Below, in pieces: positions 15,450 to 23,638 of a DNA stretch of 30,757 nt. Location: assembly GCA_963629575.1 (NCBI GenBank), contig CAVGIM010000034.1, forward strand, positions 1-30,757, in the 5' to 3' direction. The position numbers and the translations under genes are program-made. The notes below the pieces were generated by a model. That model ran no database searches. It saw nothing but the letters and a program-made list of their open reading frames with translations, and had not been told where the DNA came from. Position 1 is the stretch's first letter; each line of letters starts with the position of its first letter. This DNA comes from Hallerella sp963629575 (lineage in GTDB: Bacteria > Fibrobacterota > Fibrobacteria > Fibrobacterales > Fibrobacteraceae).

Positions 15450-16550
15450 CTATCCGATGTCCGAATCGTCATCGAGATCCAGATCCTTGTCGGCCTCCTC
15501 GATTTCCTGCTGGGACGGCGCTTCGCCAAAGTCATCGTCACGCGCCTCGTCTAAGGAATCCGCTCCGAGAAGCTTCGCCTGATAATTGATGTGACGCGCT
15601 TCTTTCGACAGGCCCAAGCCAAGAATTTCGGCGCACTCTTCGCAATAGCCCAAATCCTTATCGACGCGATATTCGGGAGAAACAAGATTCCGACAGCACT
15701 TGGTGCAGAGTTGGTTCGAACATTCCTTTGTAAAGCGCATGTTCTCTTCCTGCAACTCCTGGACAACTCGCGCATAGAGTTCTTCGGGAGTCTCCTCGGC
15801 GAGAGAGGCGCGGTGGCGCATGCTCGCGGTCGGCTTTTCTTCTACGTCCGAAACCTTTTTCTTTGTCGAGCGATCTTCCTGCTCGTCGTCATCGGAAAAG
15901 AAGACGACCTTGGCCATCTTGGCGCCGCTTTTCAAAAGAACGGAAGTCTCGGCAGAATTTTCCGCCTTGGACTTTTCCGGAACGACCTTGGAATTATCCC
16001 CTTTCTTCGTTTCGGCAGAGGCCGCTTGGGGATTTTCCTCGGACTTCCTAGGCGCAGGCGGATTCTTGGCTGTCGGCTTTTTGACCGTTACTGTCGCCAC
16101 CGGCTTGGATTTCTTCTTGCTCGACTTTTCCTCTTTCGGGGCCGCCTTGGCCGTCTTTTTGAGAGAGTCCTTTTTCGTCGTCGCCTTTTTCTTCGCAACC
16201 GGAGTCTTCGGCGCGGGAGCCTTCGCTGTTGGCTTTTTTGCGTTCGCCTTTTTGACAGGCGTCGCTTTCTTTACGGACTTGACCTTGTCCGCCGCTTTCT
16301 TTGCCGCCGGCTTTACCAGCTTTACCGGCGATTTCTTCGCGACGGTCTTGGTTGCCGTCGGCTTTTTCGCGGAAGCGGCTTTTGCCTTTCCCACCGTTTT
16401 TTTCGCGGGTGCGGACTTTGCCGACGACGAGGATTTCTTCGGAACGGCGCTTTTTGCCGCCGTCGATTTTTTCGCAGGGCTAGCCTTCTTCACGCTGGAC
16501 TTTTTTTCGGAAACCGTTTTTTTCGCAGTCGATTGTTTTTTAGAGCTCAT
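15450..16550 (-). CDS. Histone-H1-like lysine/alanine-rich protein with C-terminal C4 zinc finger
   Basis: The first 165 residues of this 366-residue protein are nearly all Lys, Ala, Ser, Thr, Pro and Val, in AKK, KKPTAK and PAKK repeats like eukaryotic and bacterial H1 tails, so nucleic-acid binding is likely. A mixed linker (165-245) and a helical segment (255-275, EELYARVVQELQEEN) precede a four-cysteine finger with Cys282/Cys285 and Cys303/Cys306, similar to the DksA/TraR zinc finger. The C-terminus (about 330-366) is strongly acidic. A DNA- or RNA-polymerase-associated role is inferred. The ATG at 16550 follows TATATT by 8 nt with no Shine-Dalgarno, suggesting a leaderless mRNA. Its start codon is 33 nt from the divergent lepA start. 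The frame upstream of 16550 is a shadow of lepA. Confidence 0.85.
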   Translation of the reverse strand: MSSKKQSTAKKTVSEKKSSVKKASPAKKSTAAKSAVPKKSSSSAKSAPAKKTVGKAKAASAKKPTATKTVAKKSPVKLVKPAAKKAADKVKSVKKATPVKKANAKKPTAKAPAPKTPVAKKKATTKKDSLKKTAKAAPKEEKSSKKKSKPVATVTVKKPTAKNPPAPRKSEENPQAASAETKKGDNSKVVPEKSKAENSAETSVLLKSGAKMAKVVFFSDDDEQEDRSTKKKVSDVEEKPTASMRHRASLAEETPEELYARVVQELQEENMRFTKECSNQLCTKCCRNLVSPEYRVDKDLGYCEECAEILGLGLSKEARHINYQAKLLGADSLDEARDDDFGEAPSQQEIEEADKDLDLDDDSDIG

Positions 16551-16558
16551 ATCGATAA

Positions 16559-16576
16559 AATATAACAAACTATATT
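16559..16576. promoter_or_regulatory. Back-to-back -10 boxes for the H1-like gene and lepA
   Basis: AATATA at 16559-16564 is TATATT on the minus strand, 8 nt before the ATG at 16550. TATATT at 16571-16576 is 7 nt before the lepA ATG at 16584. Six bases separate them. Each -35 position falls at or in the other gene's start, and no consensus -35 is seen. Both transcripts would have little or no leader. Confidence 0.6.
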
Positions 16577-16583
16577 TGGGGTA

Positions 16584-18413
16584 ATGGCCAATACAGAAGA
16601 CAATATCCGCAATTTTTCGATTATCGCCCACATTGACCACGGCAAATCGACTCTCGCCGACCGCCTGATCGAGCTGACGAAGACCGTCGCCGAAAAGGAC
16701 ATGACAAACCAGCTTCTCGACGACATGGATCTCGAACGGGAACGCGGCATCACCATCAAGGCCCACGCGATCCGGCTCTGCTACGAACGGGCGGACGGGC
16801 AATACATCCTGAACATGATCGACACGCCGGGGCATGTCGATTTCACCTACGAAGTCAGCCGCTCGCTCGCTGCCTGCGAAGGCGCGATTCTCGTCGTCGA
16901 TGCGACCCAGGGGATCCAGGCCCAGACGCTGTCGAACCTCTATCTCGCCATCGAGAACGACCTGACCATCGTCCCCGTCCTGAACAAGGTCGATCTGCCG
17001 AGCGCGAATCCGGACCACGTCGCGGAGCTTGTCGGCGACCTTCTCGGATACGATCCGCAAAAAATTCCGCGCATTTCCGCAAAGACCGGGCTGAACGTCG
17101 CCGAGATTCTCGACCGCATCGTCGATGAAATTCCCGCGCCCAAAGGCGACCGCAACGGCAAGCTCAAGGCCCTCATCTTTGACTCGATGTACGATTCCTA
17201 CCGCGGCGTCATCAACGACATCCGCATTTTCGAGGGAACGCTCCGGCCGGGCATGGAAATCCAGCTGATGGCGACAGGCGCCATCTATACGGTTACGGAA
17301 GTCGGAACCTTCTCCATGAAGCGCAACCCGCGCAAGGAACTCTCCGTCGGCATGGTCGGATACGTCCTCGCAAATGTCAAGACCATCAGCGACGTAAAAA
17401 TCGGCGACACGATTACCGATGCCGAAGACCCGGCAAAAGAACCGCTTCCCGGCTACAAGGAAATCCAGCCGATGATCTACTCGGGAATCTACCCGATCGA
17501 TCCGGAAGATTACAAGAACCTGCGCGAAGCCCTCGAAAAGCTCAAGCTGAACGATTCGGCGCTCCAGTGGGAACCGGAAACGTCGGACGCGCTAGGCTTT
17601 GGATTCCGGACGGGATTTCTCGGACTTTTGCACATGGAAATCGTGCAAGAACGCCTCGACCGCGAATTCGGGGTAAACATCATCACGACCGTTCCGAACG
17701 TGGAATATCACGTCTATCTGACCGGCGGCGAAATGGTGAAGGTTTCAAGCCCTTCCAAGCTGCCGGACGCCTCCCGCTACGAACGCATCGAGGAACCATA
17801 CGTCAAGGCGCAGATCTTCACGCCAAAGGATTTTGTCGGCGGACTGATGAAGCTCTGCGAAGAGAAGCGTGGCGAATTCGAGAACATGGAATACATCGAC
17901 GAGACGAAGGTCATCCTCAAGTACGATCTTCCGCTTGCCGAAATCATGTTCGACTTCTACGACAGGCTGAAATCCATCAGCCGCGGCTATGGCGGACTTG
18001 ACTACTCGACCGAGGGCTACCGTCCGAACAACCTAGTCAAGCTCGACATTCTCCTGAACGGCGAAGCGGTCGATGCCTTCTCCGTCATCATCCACCGGGA
18101 AAAGTCCGCCCAATACGCAAACGCCATCTGCGTGCGTCTCAAGGACCTCATCCCGCGGCAGCAATTCGACGTCGCCATCCAAGGCGCTATCGGCGGAAAG
18201 ATCATCAGCCGCAGCACGGTCAAGGCGGTCCGAAAAGACGTTCTCGCCAAGTGCTACGGAGGCGACATCACCCGCAAGCGCAAGCTGCTCGAAAAACAGA
18301 AAGAAGGAAAGAAACGCATGAAGAGCATCGGGACAGTCGAAGTTCCTCAAAAGGCGTTTCTCGCTGTTCTCTCCCTTTCCGATGCGGGAAAGCCTTCCGA
18401 CGGCAAGGACTAG
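16584..18413 (+). CDS. lepA: Elongation factor 4 (LepA), ribosomal back-translocating GTPase
   Basis: This 609-residue translational GTPase acts on the ribosome during elongation or initiation stress. The G domain carries G1 AHIDHGKST (15-23), G2 RGITIKA, G3 DTPGHVDF and G4 NKVD. It is followed by EF-G-like domains II, III and V and the LepA-specific C-terminal domain (ending near VEVPQKAFLAVLSL), which replaces EF-G domain IV. Length is normal. No clear Shine-Dalgarno is seen, and the -10 box is 7 nt before ATG, so it may be read from a leaderless mRNA. lepB follows 3 nt after the stop, the common lepA-lepB order. Confidence 0.98.
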   Translation: MANTEDNIRNFSIIAHIDHGKSTLADRLIELTKTVAEKDMTNQLLDDMDLERERGITIKAHAIRLCYERADGQYILNMIDTPGHVDFTYEVSRSLAACEGAILVVDATQGIQAQTLSNLYLAIENDLTIVPVLNKVDLPSANPDHVAELVGDLLGYDPQKIPRISAKTGLNVAEILDRIVDEIPAPKGDRNGKLKALIFDSMYDSYRGVINDIRIFEGTLRPGMEIQLMATGAIYTVTEVGTFSMKRNPRKELSVGMVGYVLANVKTISDVKIGDTITDAEDPAKEPLPGYKEIQPMIYSGIYPIDPEDYKNLREALEKLKLNDSALQWEPETSDALGFGFRTGFLGLLHMEIVQERLDREFGVNIITTVPNVEYHVYLTGGEMVKVSSPSKLPDASRYERIEEPYVKAQIFTPKDFVGGLMKLCEEKRGEFENMEYIDETKVILKYDLPLAEIMFDFYDRLKSISRGYGGLDYSTEGYRPNNLVKLDILLNGEAVDAFSVIIHREKSAQYANAICVRLKDLIPRQQFDVAIQGAIGGKIISRSTVKAVRKDVLAKCYGGDITRKRKLLEKQKEGKKRMKSIGTVEVPQKAFLAVLSLSDAGKPSDGKD

Positions 18414-18416
18414 CCG

Positions 18417-19289
18417 GTGTCCCTCCGTTCGCGCAACCGAAAGCTTCTCCGCGAAAGTTCCCGCGAATGGAATGCCGTCCTGGGGATTCTTCTCGTCGGC
18501 ATTTTCGCCTTGAGCCTGCTTGTGCGCCTTTATGCGCTCGAACCGGTACGCGTCGTCGAAAATTCCCTGGAACCTCGGATTTCCGCCGGTAGGGTCGTCT
18601 GGATTTGCAAGCTTTCCCTGTGTACAGACAACTTAAGTCGCGGAGATATCGTTCTTACGGAATTTCCCGGTAGCGGTCCCGTCCTTCGCGCGGTATTCGG
18701 GCTTCCGGGAGATTCGGTAAAGGTCTTTCCCGACGGAAAGATCCAGACAGGAAATGCCGACTATTTTTGGGAAGACGAATCGGAAATTCTCGCCCCGCGC
18801 GACTTTTACGTTCCCCGAAAGGACGATTCCATTTTTCTTTCCGACCTGAACGATATTTCGTTTGACTATGCCTCCGGATTCTTGCGCAAGGAATTCGGGT
18901 TCAACCGTTATTACGTGCAAACAGGACTTTTCCGCGGCAAGGATTCGCTTCCCATATCCCGTGTCGGCAGCGCGCATCTTTTTGGAAGGCCCATCAGCAC
19001 CAGGGAAATCCACGGGCTACACTGGCAGGAATATTTTCTGATTGCCCTGCAGATCGACCGCGAAGAACCCGGAGCGAAAAGCGTTCGCTTTGAACGAAGG
19101 CTGTTCGCGATTTCCGATTCCTCCGAAGTGACCGTTTTCAAGTCTCCCGAAAGCGCCTACTATCTCATCTGTCTAAAGGGCAATCGTTGCGAAGACTCCC
19201 GAAACGGCGGATATGTTCCCAAGAGCCAGATTCTCGGCAAGGTCCTGCATTTTCAAATTCCCTTTTCGCGCTCTTTCCAAACAAATTAA
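18417..19289 (+). CDS. lepB: Divergent signal peptidase I (lepB position), catalytic lysine replaced
   Basis: This 290-residue inner-membrane protein has one N-terminal helix (about 20-41) followed by a periplasmic S26-type domain. Box motifs are recognisable: VENSLEP (Ser50 in the nucleophile position of SxSMxP), RGDIVL, AVFGLPGDSV, and near the end GNRCEDSRNGGYVPKSQILGKV, matching the GDN..DSR..G.VP motif. In the KRVxGLPGD box the sequence reads LRAVFGLPGD, so the catalytic lysine position is Arg91. It may be inactive, may use another base, or may be a paralog. It starts with GTG three nt after the lepA stop, with AAGGA about 7 nt before. Its 3' end overlaps hemD antisense by 125 nt. Confidence 0.85.
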   Translation: MSLRSRNRKLLRESSREWNAVLGILLVGIFALSLLVRLYALEPVRVVENSLEPRISAGRVVWICKLSLCTDNLSRGDIVLTEFPGSGPVLRAVFGLPGDSVKVFPDGKIQTGNADYFWEDESEILAPRDFYVPRKDDSIFLSDLNDISFDYASGFLRKEFGFNRYYVQTGLFRGKDSLPISRVGSAHLFGRPISTREIHGLHWQEYFLIALQIDREEPGAKSVRFERRLFAISDSSEVTVFKSPESAYYLICLKGNRCEDSRNGGYVPKSQILGKVLHFQIPFSRSFQTN

Positions 19290-19842
19290 CATTGTCGTTA
19301 GCTTGTACAAAACGAATCAGCGCGAGAACTCCCTTTCCCGAATAGAAATTCCAGGTGACAGGATGTTCCAGATTTTCCAGAAACTTTTCATCGATTGGCG
19401 CGGGGAAGGTTTCATAGACGGGAAAATGCCGAATGGAAATTCCAAAACGTTCGGACAGATGTTCCAAATCCGCCGCTGTTTCCGAAGCGGATAGCCAGGC
19501 AAGCGCCTTGCACTTCCTTTTTTCTAGAAACTTTTCGAAATCATCCTCGATCCCGTTTCCCGAGCCGGCATCTGCGACAGGGATTCCTTCTTCCAAAAGG
19601 CGAACCGCCGTTTTTTCGCCAGCGGCAAAGATCGGGCCGTGAAACGTTTGCAAGACATTTTTCGTCAATCGAACAGCACGGGGACTCCCGACAAAGACCG
19701 CATCGCGACCTTCCAGCTCCACCGAAATTCCCGTAGCGCGATATATCAAGGCGGGCAAATGAAGTAGTTTATTTCCCCTGGATTTTTCCTCCGAAACGAA
19801 ATCCGAGGAAGGAGGCGTCATCCTTGTATCGATAACAAGCAT
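19165..19842 (-). CDS. hemD: Uroporphyrinogen-III synthase
   Basis: This 225-residue cytoplasmic enzyme cyclises hydroxymethylbilane to uroporphyrinogen III. The family is weakly conserved, and the call rests on its size, position directly after hemC, and two-lobed pattern: AVFVGSPRAV (49-57), IFAAGEKTAVRLLEEGI (71-87) and WNFYSGKGVLALIRF (164-178), with FGKSAKREFENAG (188-200) aligning with the final GxsTaxxlxxxG element. The start overlaps the hemC stop by one base (TGATG). The last 41 codons overlap the convergent lepB gene, and the region beyond residue 200 does not resemble the family, so the tail may be altered. Confidence 0.85.
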   Translation of the reverse strand: MLVIDTRMTPPSSDFVSEEKSRGNKLLHLPALIYRATGISVELEGRDAVFVGSPRAVRLTKNVLQTFHGPIFAAGEKTAVRLLEEGIPVADAGSGNGIEDDFEKFLEKRKCKALAWLSASETAADLEHLSERFGISIRHFPVYETFPAPIDEKFLENLEHPVTWNFYSGKGVLALIRFVQANDNVNLFGKSAKREFENAGPCRESGSWEHIRRFGSLRNDCPLDR

Positions 19843-20810
19843 CAGTGTTCCCGATTCCAGAACGAAGCGATCGCTTCCGTACCCGATGTTTCCGACGGTA
19901 ACGGAATCTTTTTACGGTGACATTCCGCGGCAAATTCCCGCGCAAACTTTTCAAGCCCACTTTCCTTCGAAACCTCTTCAAGGAAAAACCGTTTCGACAG
20001 GCGCACGCTTCTTCCGCTTTCGGCGTCCGCCAAGAATGCGGTAAAGCGAAACCCATCGTCTTCGGGTTCGAGAATTGCGCCCATCGGCACCCGACAACCG
20101 CCCCCCAGAAGTTCCATCCAGCGACGTTCCGCACGAGCCGCAATCACGGTTAACTTGTCAGAAATCCTTTCGGAAACGCTCCGGGCAAAGGCATTTTCCC
20201 GAAGGCTCTGGATGGCGACGATTCCCTGCCCGATAGCGGGCGTCATGTCGATGACGGAAAACGCATCCGAAATTTCGGAAGAAAGCCCGAGCCGGACCAG
20301 TCCCGCGGCCCCGAGCATGATAGCGTCCAGTTCGCCGGACTTCACCCTTTCGATTCGCGAAGGCAGATTTCCGCGCAGGTTCTCGCACCTAATGTCCGGA
20401 CGCATCGCCTTGAGTTGCAGAACGCGCCGCGGAGAACCCGTACCGATAGTCGCTCCCACCCGAAGATTCCCAAAGGAAATTCCGTTCGAGACCAGGACGT
20501 CTCTCGGATTTTCCCGTTTCAGGAATCCCGAAAGCTCGAGCCGCGGATCCATCGAATCGGGAACGTCCTTCAGGGAATGCACCGCCAGATCGATATTCCC
20601 TTCGAGCAGGGCTTCTTCGATTTCCTTGACAAAGACGCCCTGGCCGCCAAACGATACCAGCGAACGCACATGATCCTTGTCGCCTACCGTCTTGATGACG
20701 CAAATCTCCACATCGACTTCGGGAAAATTTCCCAGGACAAGCCTTTTTGCCTGTTCCGCTTGCGCAAGAGCGAGCGCGCTTCCCCGCGTCCCGATTCGTA
20801 TCTTTTCCAT
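19842..20810 (-). CDS. hemC: Porphobilinogen deaminase (hydroxymethylbilane synthase)
   Basis: This 322-residue enzyme joins four porphobilinogens into hydroxymethylbilane. Seen are the N-terminal RIGTRGSALALAQA, the catalytic HSLKDVP (Asp82), TGSPRR (124-129), the LRGN...SR element near 145-152 and the cofactor-attachment cysteine Cys239 in LLGGGCRVPMGA. Length is normal. ATG at 20810 is preferred (AGGA 9 nt upstream, 2 nt after the hemA stop); a GTG at 20816 overlapping the hemA stop would be too close to the ribosome-binding site. It sits between hemA and hemD in a compact operon; hemB and hemL are not in this window. Confidence 0.97.
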   Translation of the reverse strand: MEKIRIGTRGSALALAQAEQAKRLVLGNFPEVDVEICVIKTVGDKDHVRSLVSFGGQGVFVKEIEEALLEGNIDLAVHSLKDVPDSMDPRLELSGFLKRENPRDVLVSNGISFGNLRVGATIGTGSPRRVLQLKAMRPDIRCENLRGNLPSRIERVKSGELDAIMLGAAGLVRLGLSSEISDAFSVIDMTPAIGQGIVAIQSLRENAFARSVSERISDKLTVIAARAERRWMELLGGGCRVPMGAILEPEDDGFRFTAFLADAESGRSVRLSKRFFLEEVSKESGLEKFAREFAAECHRKKIPLPSETSGTEAIASFWNREH

Positions 20811-20812
20811 TT

Positions 20813-22087
20813 TCACTCTTCCTCGATTTTTAGATCGAACAACCGTTCAAGAATCAGGCGCGTTTCCAGTCCAAGTCCCGCGGCTCCCAACCGTTTTAGT
20901 TCGAGCGAAGGCCTGTGCAGGATCTTTGCGACCAGCTCGTCGCCAAAACGTCGAAGATGTTCCAGATTCTCCGGCGAGACACGGTTCTCCCATTTCTCGA
21001 GGAGTTCCCTTTCCAGGACTTCGTGATGTTCGCGGAGAGAAAGCATCAGAGGAATCACGCCGAGAGTCGCATACCAGTCCGCAAATTCATCCACGGCTTC
21101 TCCGATGATTTCGCGGGCACGCTCCGCGGAATGCCGTCGCTTCGTCCGATTGTCTTCCACCACGCGGCTCAGATCGTCGATGCTGAACAGGGAAATGTTC
21201 GGAATCTTCGCGACCGCGGGTTCGATGTTTCTCGGAGCGCCGATGTCGATATAGACCGTTTTCGCCTTTCGATTCAAGCGAAACGCCTGCTCTTCTGTAA
21301 GCAGATACTCCGGAGAGGATGCCGCCGTGATCAGCAGATCGACGGAACTCAGGCACGCTCCCATTTCATGAAGCTCGCGAGCTTCGCCCCCAAAGCGCGC
21401 GGCAAAGTTCCTTGCCTTTGAAAGCGTACGGTTCAAAAAGACAAACCGGGACACTCCCGCTGCGGAAAGTTCTACCGACACGATATTTCCCATTTCGCCA
21501 AGGCCCAGGACTCCCACGCGAAGCGGAGAAATGTCGCCGAATTCGCGCAAGGCAAGCTGCACTGCCGCAAAGGGTATCGAAACGGTTCCTTCGCCAATCG
21601 ACGTGTCTTCCCGGACTTTTTTTCCAAGCGCAAGCGCCGACTGGAAAAGATGGCTTAGAAAAAAACCGGCCTGTCCGGTCTTCTGCGCCATCCGATACGC
21701 ATCCTTGACCTGCCCCATGATCTGGTTCTCGCCAAGGACAAGACTGTCGAGCGAGGAAACGACCGTGTAAAGATGGGAAATCGCTTCGGTATGCGTCAGG
21801 TAAAAACAATGCGGAACCAGTTCCTCTGCGTCAAGCCCCGAAAACTCGGCCCACCAGTTGACCAGGGTATCCCGCAAAGCGTCCGGATACCGCGTCGCCG
21901 CATAGATTTCCGTCCGGTTGCACGTCGAAAGAATGACCGTTTCCGAAAGTCCCGGCAGCCTTCCCAGGCTAAGAAGCCCCTTTTCGAGAAGCTCGCCGGA
22001 AAATCCCAGGCGATCGCGCAAGGCGACCGGACATGTCTTGTGGCTTGCGCCGAGAACGACGCAGTGTGTACTTTCCTTGTTTTTCAT
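20813..22087 (-). CDS. hemA: Glutamyl-tRNA reductase
   Basis: This 424-residue enzyme reduces Glu-tRNA(Glu) to glutamate-1-semialdehyde with NADPH, the first step of the C5 tetrapyrrole pathway. The N-terminal GASHKTCPVALRDRL and catalytic ILSTCNRTEIYA (Cys56) are intact. The NADPH domain has GLGEMGNIV, and the C-terminal dimerisation helices are present. The ATG at 22087 puts the conserved N-terminus at the right distance; the frame upstream to 22225 enters the promoter region of the divergent gene and lacks family features. hemA, hemC and hemD form one unit. A tRNA-Glu gene occurs elsewhere in the window (8600-8672), but it is unlinked. Confidence 0.97.
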   Translation of the reverse strand: MKNKESTHCVVLGASHKTCPVALRDRLGFSGELLEKGLLSLGRLPGLSETVILSTCNRTEIYAATRYPDALRDTLVNWWAEFSGLDAEELVPHCFYLTHTEAISHLYTVVSSLDSLVLGENQIMGQVKDAYRMAQKTGQAGFFLSHLFQSALALGKKVREDTSIGEGTVSIPFAAVQLALREFGDISPLRVGVLGLGEMGNIVSVELSAAGVSRFVFLNRTLSKARNFAARFGGEARELHEMGACLSSVDLLITAASSPEYLLTEEQAFRLNRKAKTVYIDIGAPRNIEPAVAKIPNISLFSIDDLSRVVEDNRTKRRHSAERAREIIGEAVDEFADWYATLGVIPLMLSLREHHEVLERELLEKWENRVSPENLEHLRRFGDELVAKILHRPSLELKRLGAAGLGLETRLILERLFDLKIEEE

Positions 22088-22184
22088 CGTTTTTTCGCCA
22101 AGCAAGCTAGAAAATTTTCGAGGGACAACCTCCCCCAAAACAGGATTATATATATTTGTTGCAGATATTAATTGGAGTTCACGA

Positions 22185-23264
22185 ATGAAGTCAACGCGAT
22201 TCGCTCTTATCGGCATTTTAGCCATAGCCGCCTTTGCTGCCGATAACTACACCATCCAGAGCTTTTCCGGCAACGAAGTCGGTACGCCAGACCAATACAT
22301 TGACGCGGAATTTGGCGGTTCCCTGAAGATTTCCACTTCGGGAACCGTGGAAAACGTCCAGGCGGGACGCTTTTACGTGAGACAGAAATTCGAAGATCCG
22401 TTTGGCGAGACGCCGACCACATACCAGCTTTACGAAGGTCGCGAAGGTTCGGACAAGGCGAGTCTTTCGTCCTTTACGCTCCCCGCAGGAATCGCCTACG
22501 GCTTTGCGGTCAAGGCAAAGGCCTATTCGAGTTCCGACGCCGAAGCAAACGCCGACATCGAAAAAGTCTATTTCGACGGATCGGCAGTCTATGCGGAAGG
22601 CGTAAGCCAGATGTACCTCCACCGCGGGGTCAAGGTCATCGAGCTTATCCCCGGAAACGCGCCGGAAAGCTCCAGTTCCGAGGCAATCGAATCCTCTTCG
22701 AGTTCCGAAGATGCCGTATTCGCGGCGGTCGAAAGCTCTTCCTCTTCGGCAACCGACGACGAATATTGCGACGATGACGATCCGGACTGCGAAGAAGAAG
22801 ATACCTACGATGTCCAGGGCGACATTGGCGAAACGGCTTCCTATGCGAACCAGGAAGACTACGCGGCGAGCAGCGCGGCAAACGACGTGACAGACCGTTT
22901 CGGCGTTGCAGACGAAGTTCGCAAGTGGAGCGCCTGGGGACTTGTCGGCATCGCGGCCGCGGGCATCGGCGTCGGCATCTACGACCAGATCCAGTATAAT
23001 GACGCAAAATCCGCCCACGATGACTTGAACGGGCTAATAAGCAGCCACAAGAAAAACATCGAATCCGCCTGCGGAGGAAAAAACGGCTGCTATGAAGCGA
23101 TGATCTGGTACGAAATGAACGACAAGACTTCCGCTCTGAGCGATCTGAGTTCCCGCAACAAGAAGAACAAGGACGCGATGGATTCCTACTCCATGGCGCG
23201 AAACATCTGGTTCGGCATCGCGGCGGCATCGATTGCGGGCTCCATCGTTCTCTTTACATGGTAA
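22185..23264 (+). CDS. Lineage-specific exported protein with Ser-rich and acidic linkers and two C-terminal membrane helices
   Basis: No family is recognised in this 359-residue protein. A signal peptide (1-18, cleavage AFA/AD) is followed by a beta-rich domain (about 20-157: GGSLKISTSGTVENVQAGRFY, YAFAVKAKAYSSS-like strands). Three Ser-rich runs (162-188), a form of linker common in Fibrobacter exported proteins, come next, then a highly acidic patch (191-207) with a Cys pair. Two membrane helices (about 249-267 and 341-358) flank a polar, possibly coiled-coil loop with a further Cys pair. GGAG lies 8 nt before the ATG. TATATT at 22151-22156 is a possible -10. It overlaps folB by 7 nt, an unusual partner. 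Confidence 0.82.
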   Translation: MKSTRFALIGILAIAAFAADNYTIQSFSGNEVGTPDQYIDAEFGGSLKISTSGTVENVQAGRFYVRQKFEDPFGETPTTYQLYEGREGSDKASLSSFTLPAGIAYGFAVKAKAYSSSDAEANADIEKVYFDGSAVYAEGVSQMYLHRGVKVIELIPGNAPESSSSEAIESSSSSEDAVFAAVESSSSSATDDEYCDDDDPDCEEEDTYDVQGDIGETASYANQEDYAASSAANDVTDRFGVADEVRKWSAWGLVGIAAAGIGVGIYDQIQYNDAKSAHDDLNGLISSHKKNIESACGGKNGCYEAMIWYEMNDKTSALSDLSSRNKKNKDAMDSYSMARNIWFGIAAASIAGSIVLFTW

Positions 23265-23638
23265 ACACATCCGGAAAGATTTCCGTCCTGGATTTAGGCT
23301 TCGAAACGATTCTCGGAGCCTTTTCCTTTGAACGCGAACGACCACAACCGGTCCGGCTCAGCTTTTCTCTCTGGATGGATTTTTCCGGGATAGCGCAAAG
23401 CGACTCGCTGGAGAATACCGTCGATTACGCAAGCCTTTCCGAAGACCTGATCGCATTCATCCAGAAGTCCCGCTTTACGCTCGTCGAAACCTTGGTGTAC
23501 CGTTCCGCAGAGCGACTTCTCGAAAAGTCTCCGAATATCTCCGCCGCCTGGGTCCGCATCGAAAAGCCAGAAGCGATTTCCGGAGCGAAGTGTTCCGCCG
23601 CCGAAATTCGCCTGGAACGCTCATCCGGCAATCCCTGA
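23258..23638 (+). CDS. folB: Dihydroneopterin aldolase
   Basis: This 126-residue folate enzyme converts 7,8-dihydroneopterin to 6-hydroxymethyl-dihydropterin and glycolaldehyde. Family elements are seen in order: ILGAFSFERERPQPV (18-32, with the Glu of the active site region), TVDYASLSEDLIAFIQ, FTLVETLVYRSAERLL and VRIEKPEAI with the expected lysine. Length is typical. The ATG lies inside the preceding gene (ATGGTAA, 7-nt overlap), so its expression is tied to the exported protein. Its 3' end overlaps comM antisense by 18 nt. No other folate gene is nearby. Confidence 0.9.
   Translation: MVNTSGKISVLDLGFETILGAFSFERERPQPVRLSFSLWMDFSGIAQSDSLENTVDYASLSEDLIAFIQKSRFTLVETLVYRSAERLLEKSPNISAAWVRIEKPEAISGAKCSAAEIRLERSSGNP

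Noticed and set aside
15591..16584. Two long plus-strand frames rich in Leu/Arg/Phe opposite the H1-like gene
   Set aside because: They are complements of the Lys/Ala codon repeats; the minus-strand product has a clear zinc finger and promoter.
22088..22225. N-terminal extension of HemA
   Set aside because: It covers the promoter region and start of the divergent exported protein; GluTR begins at the conserved GASHKT segment.
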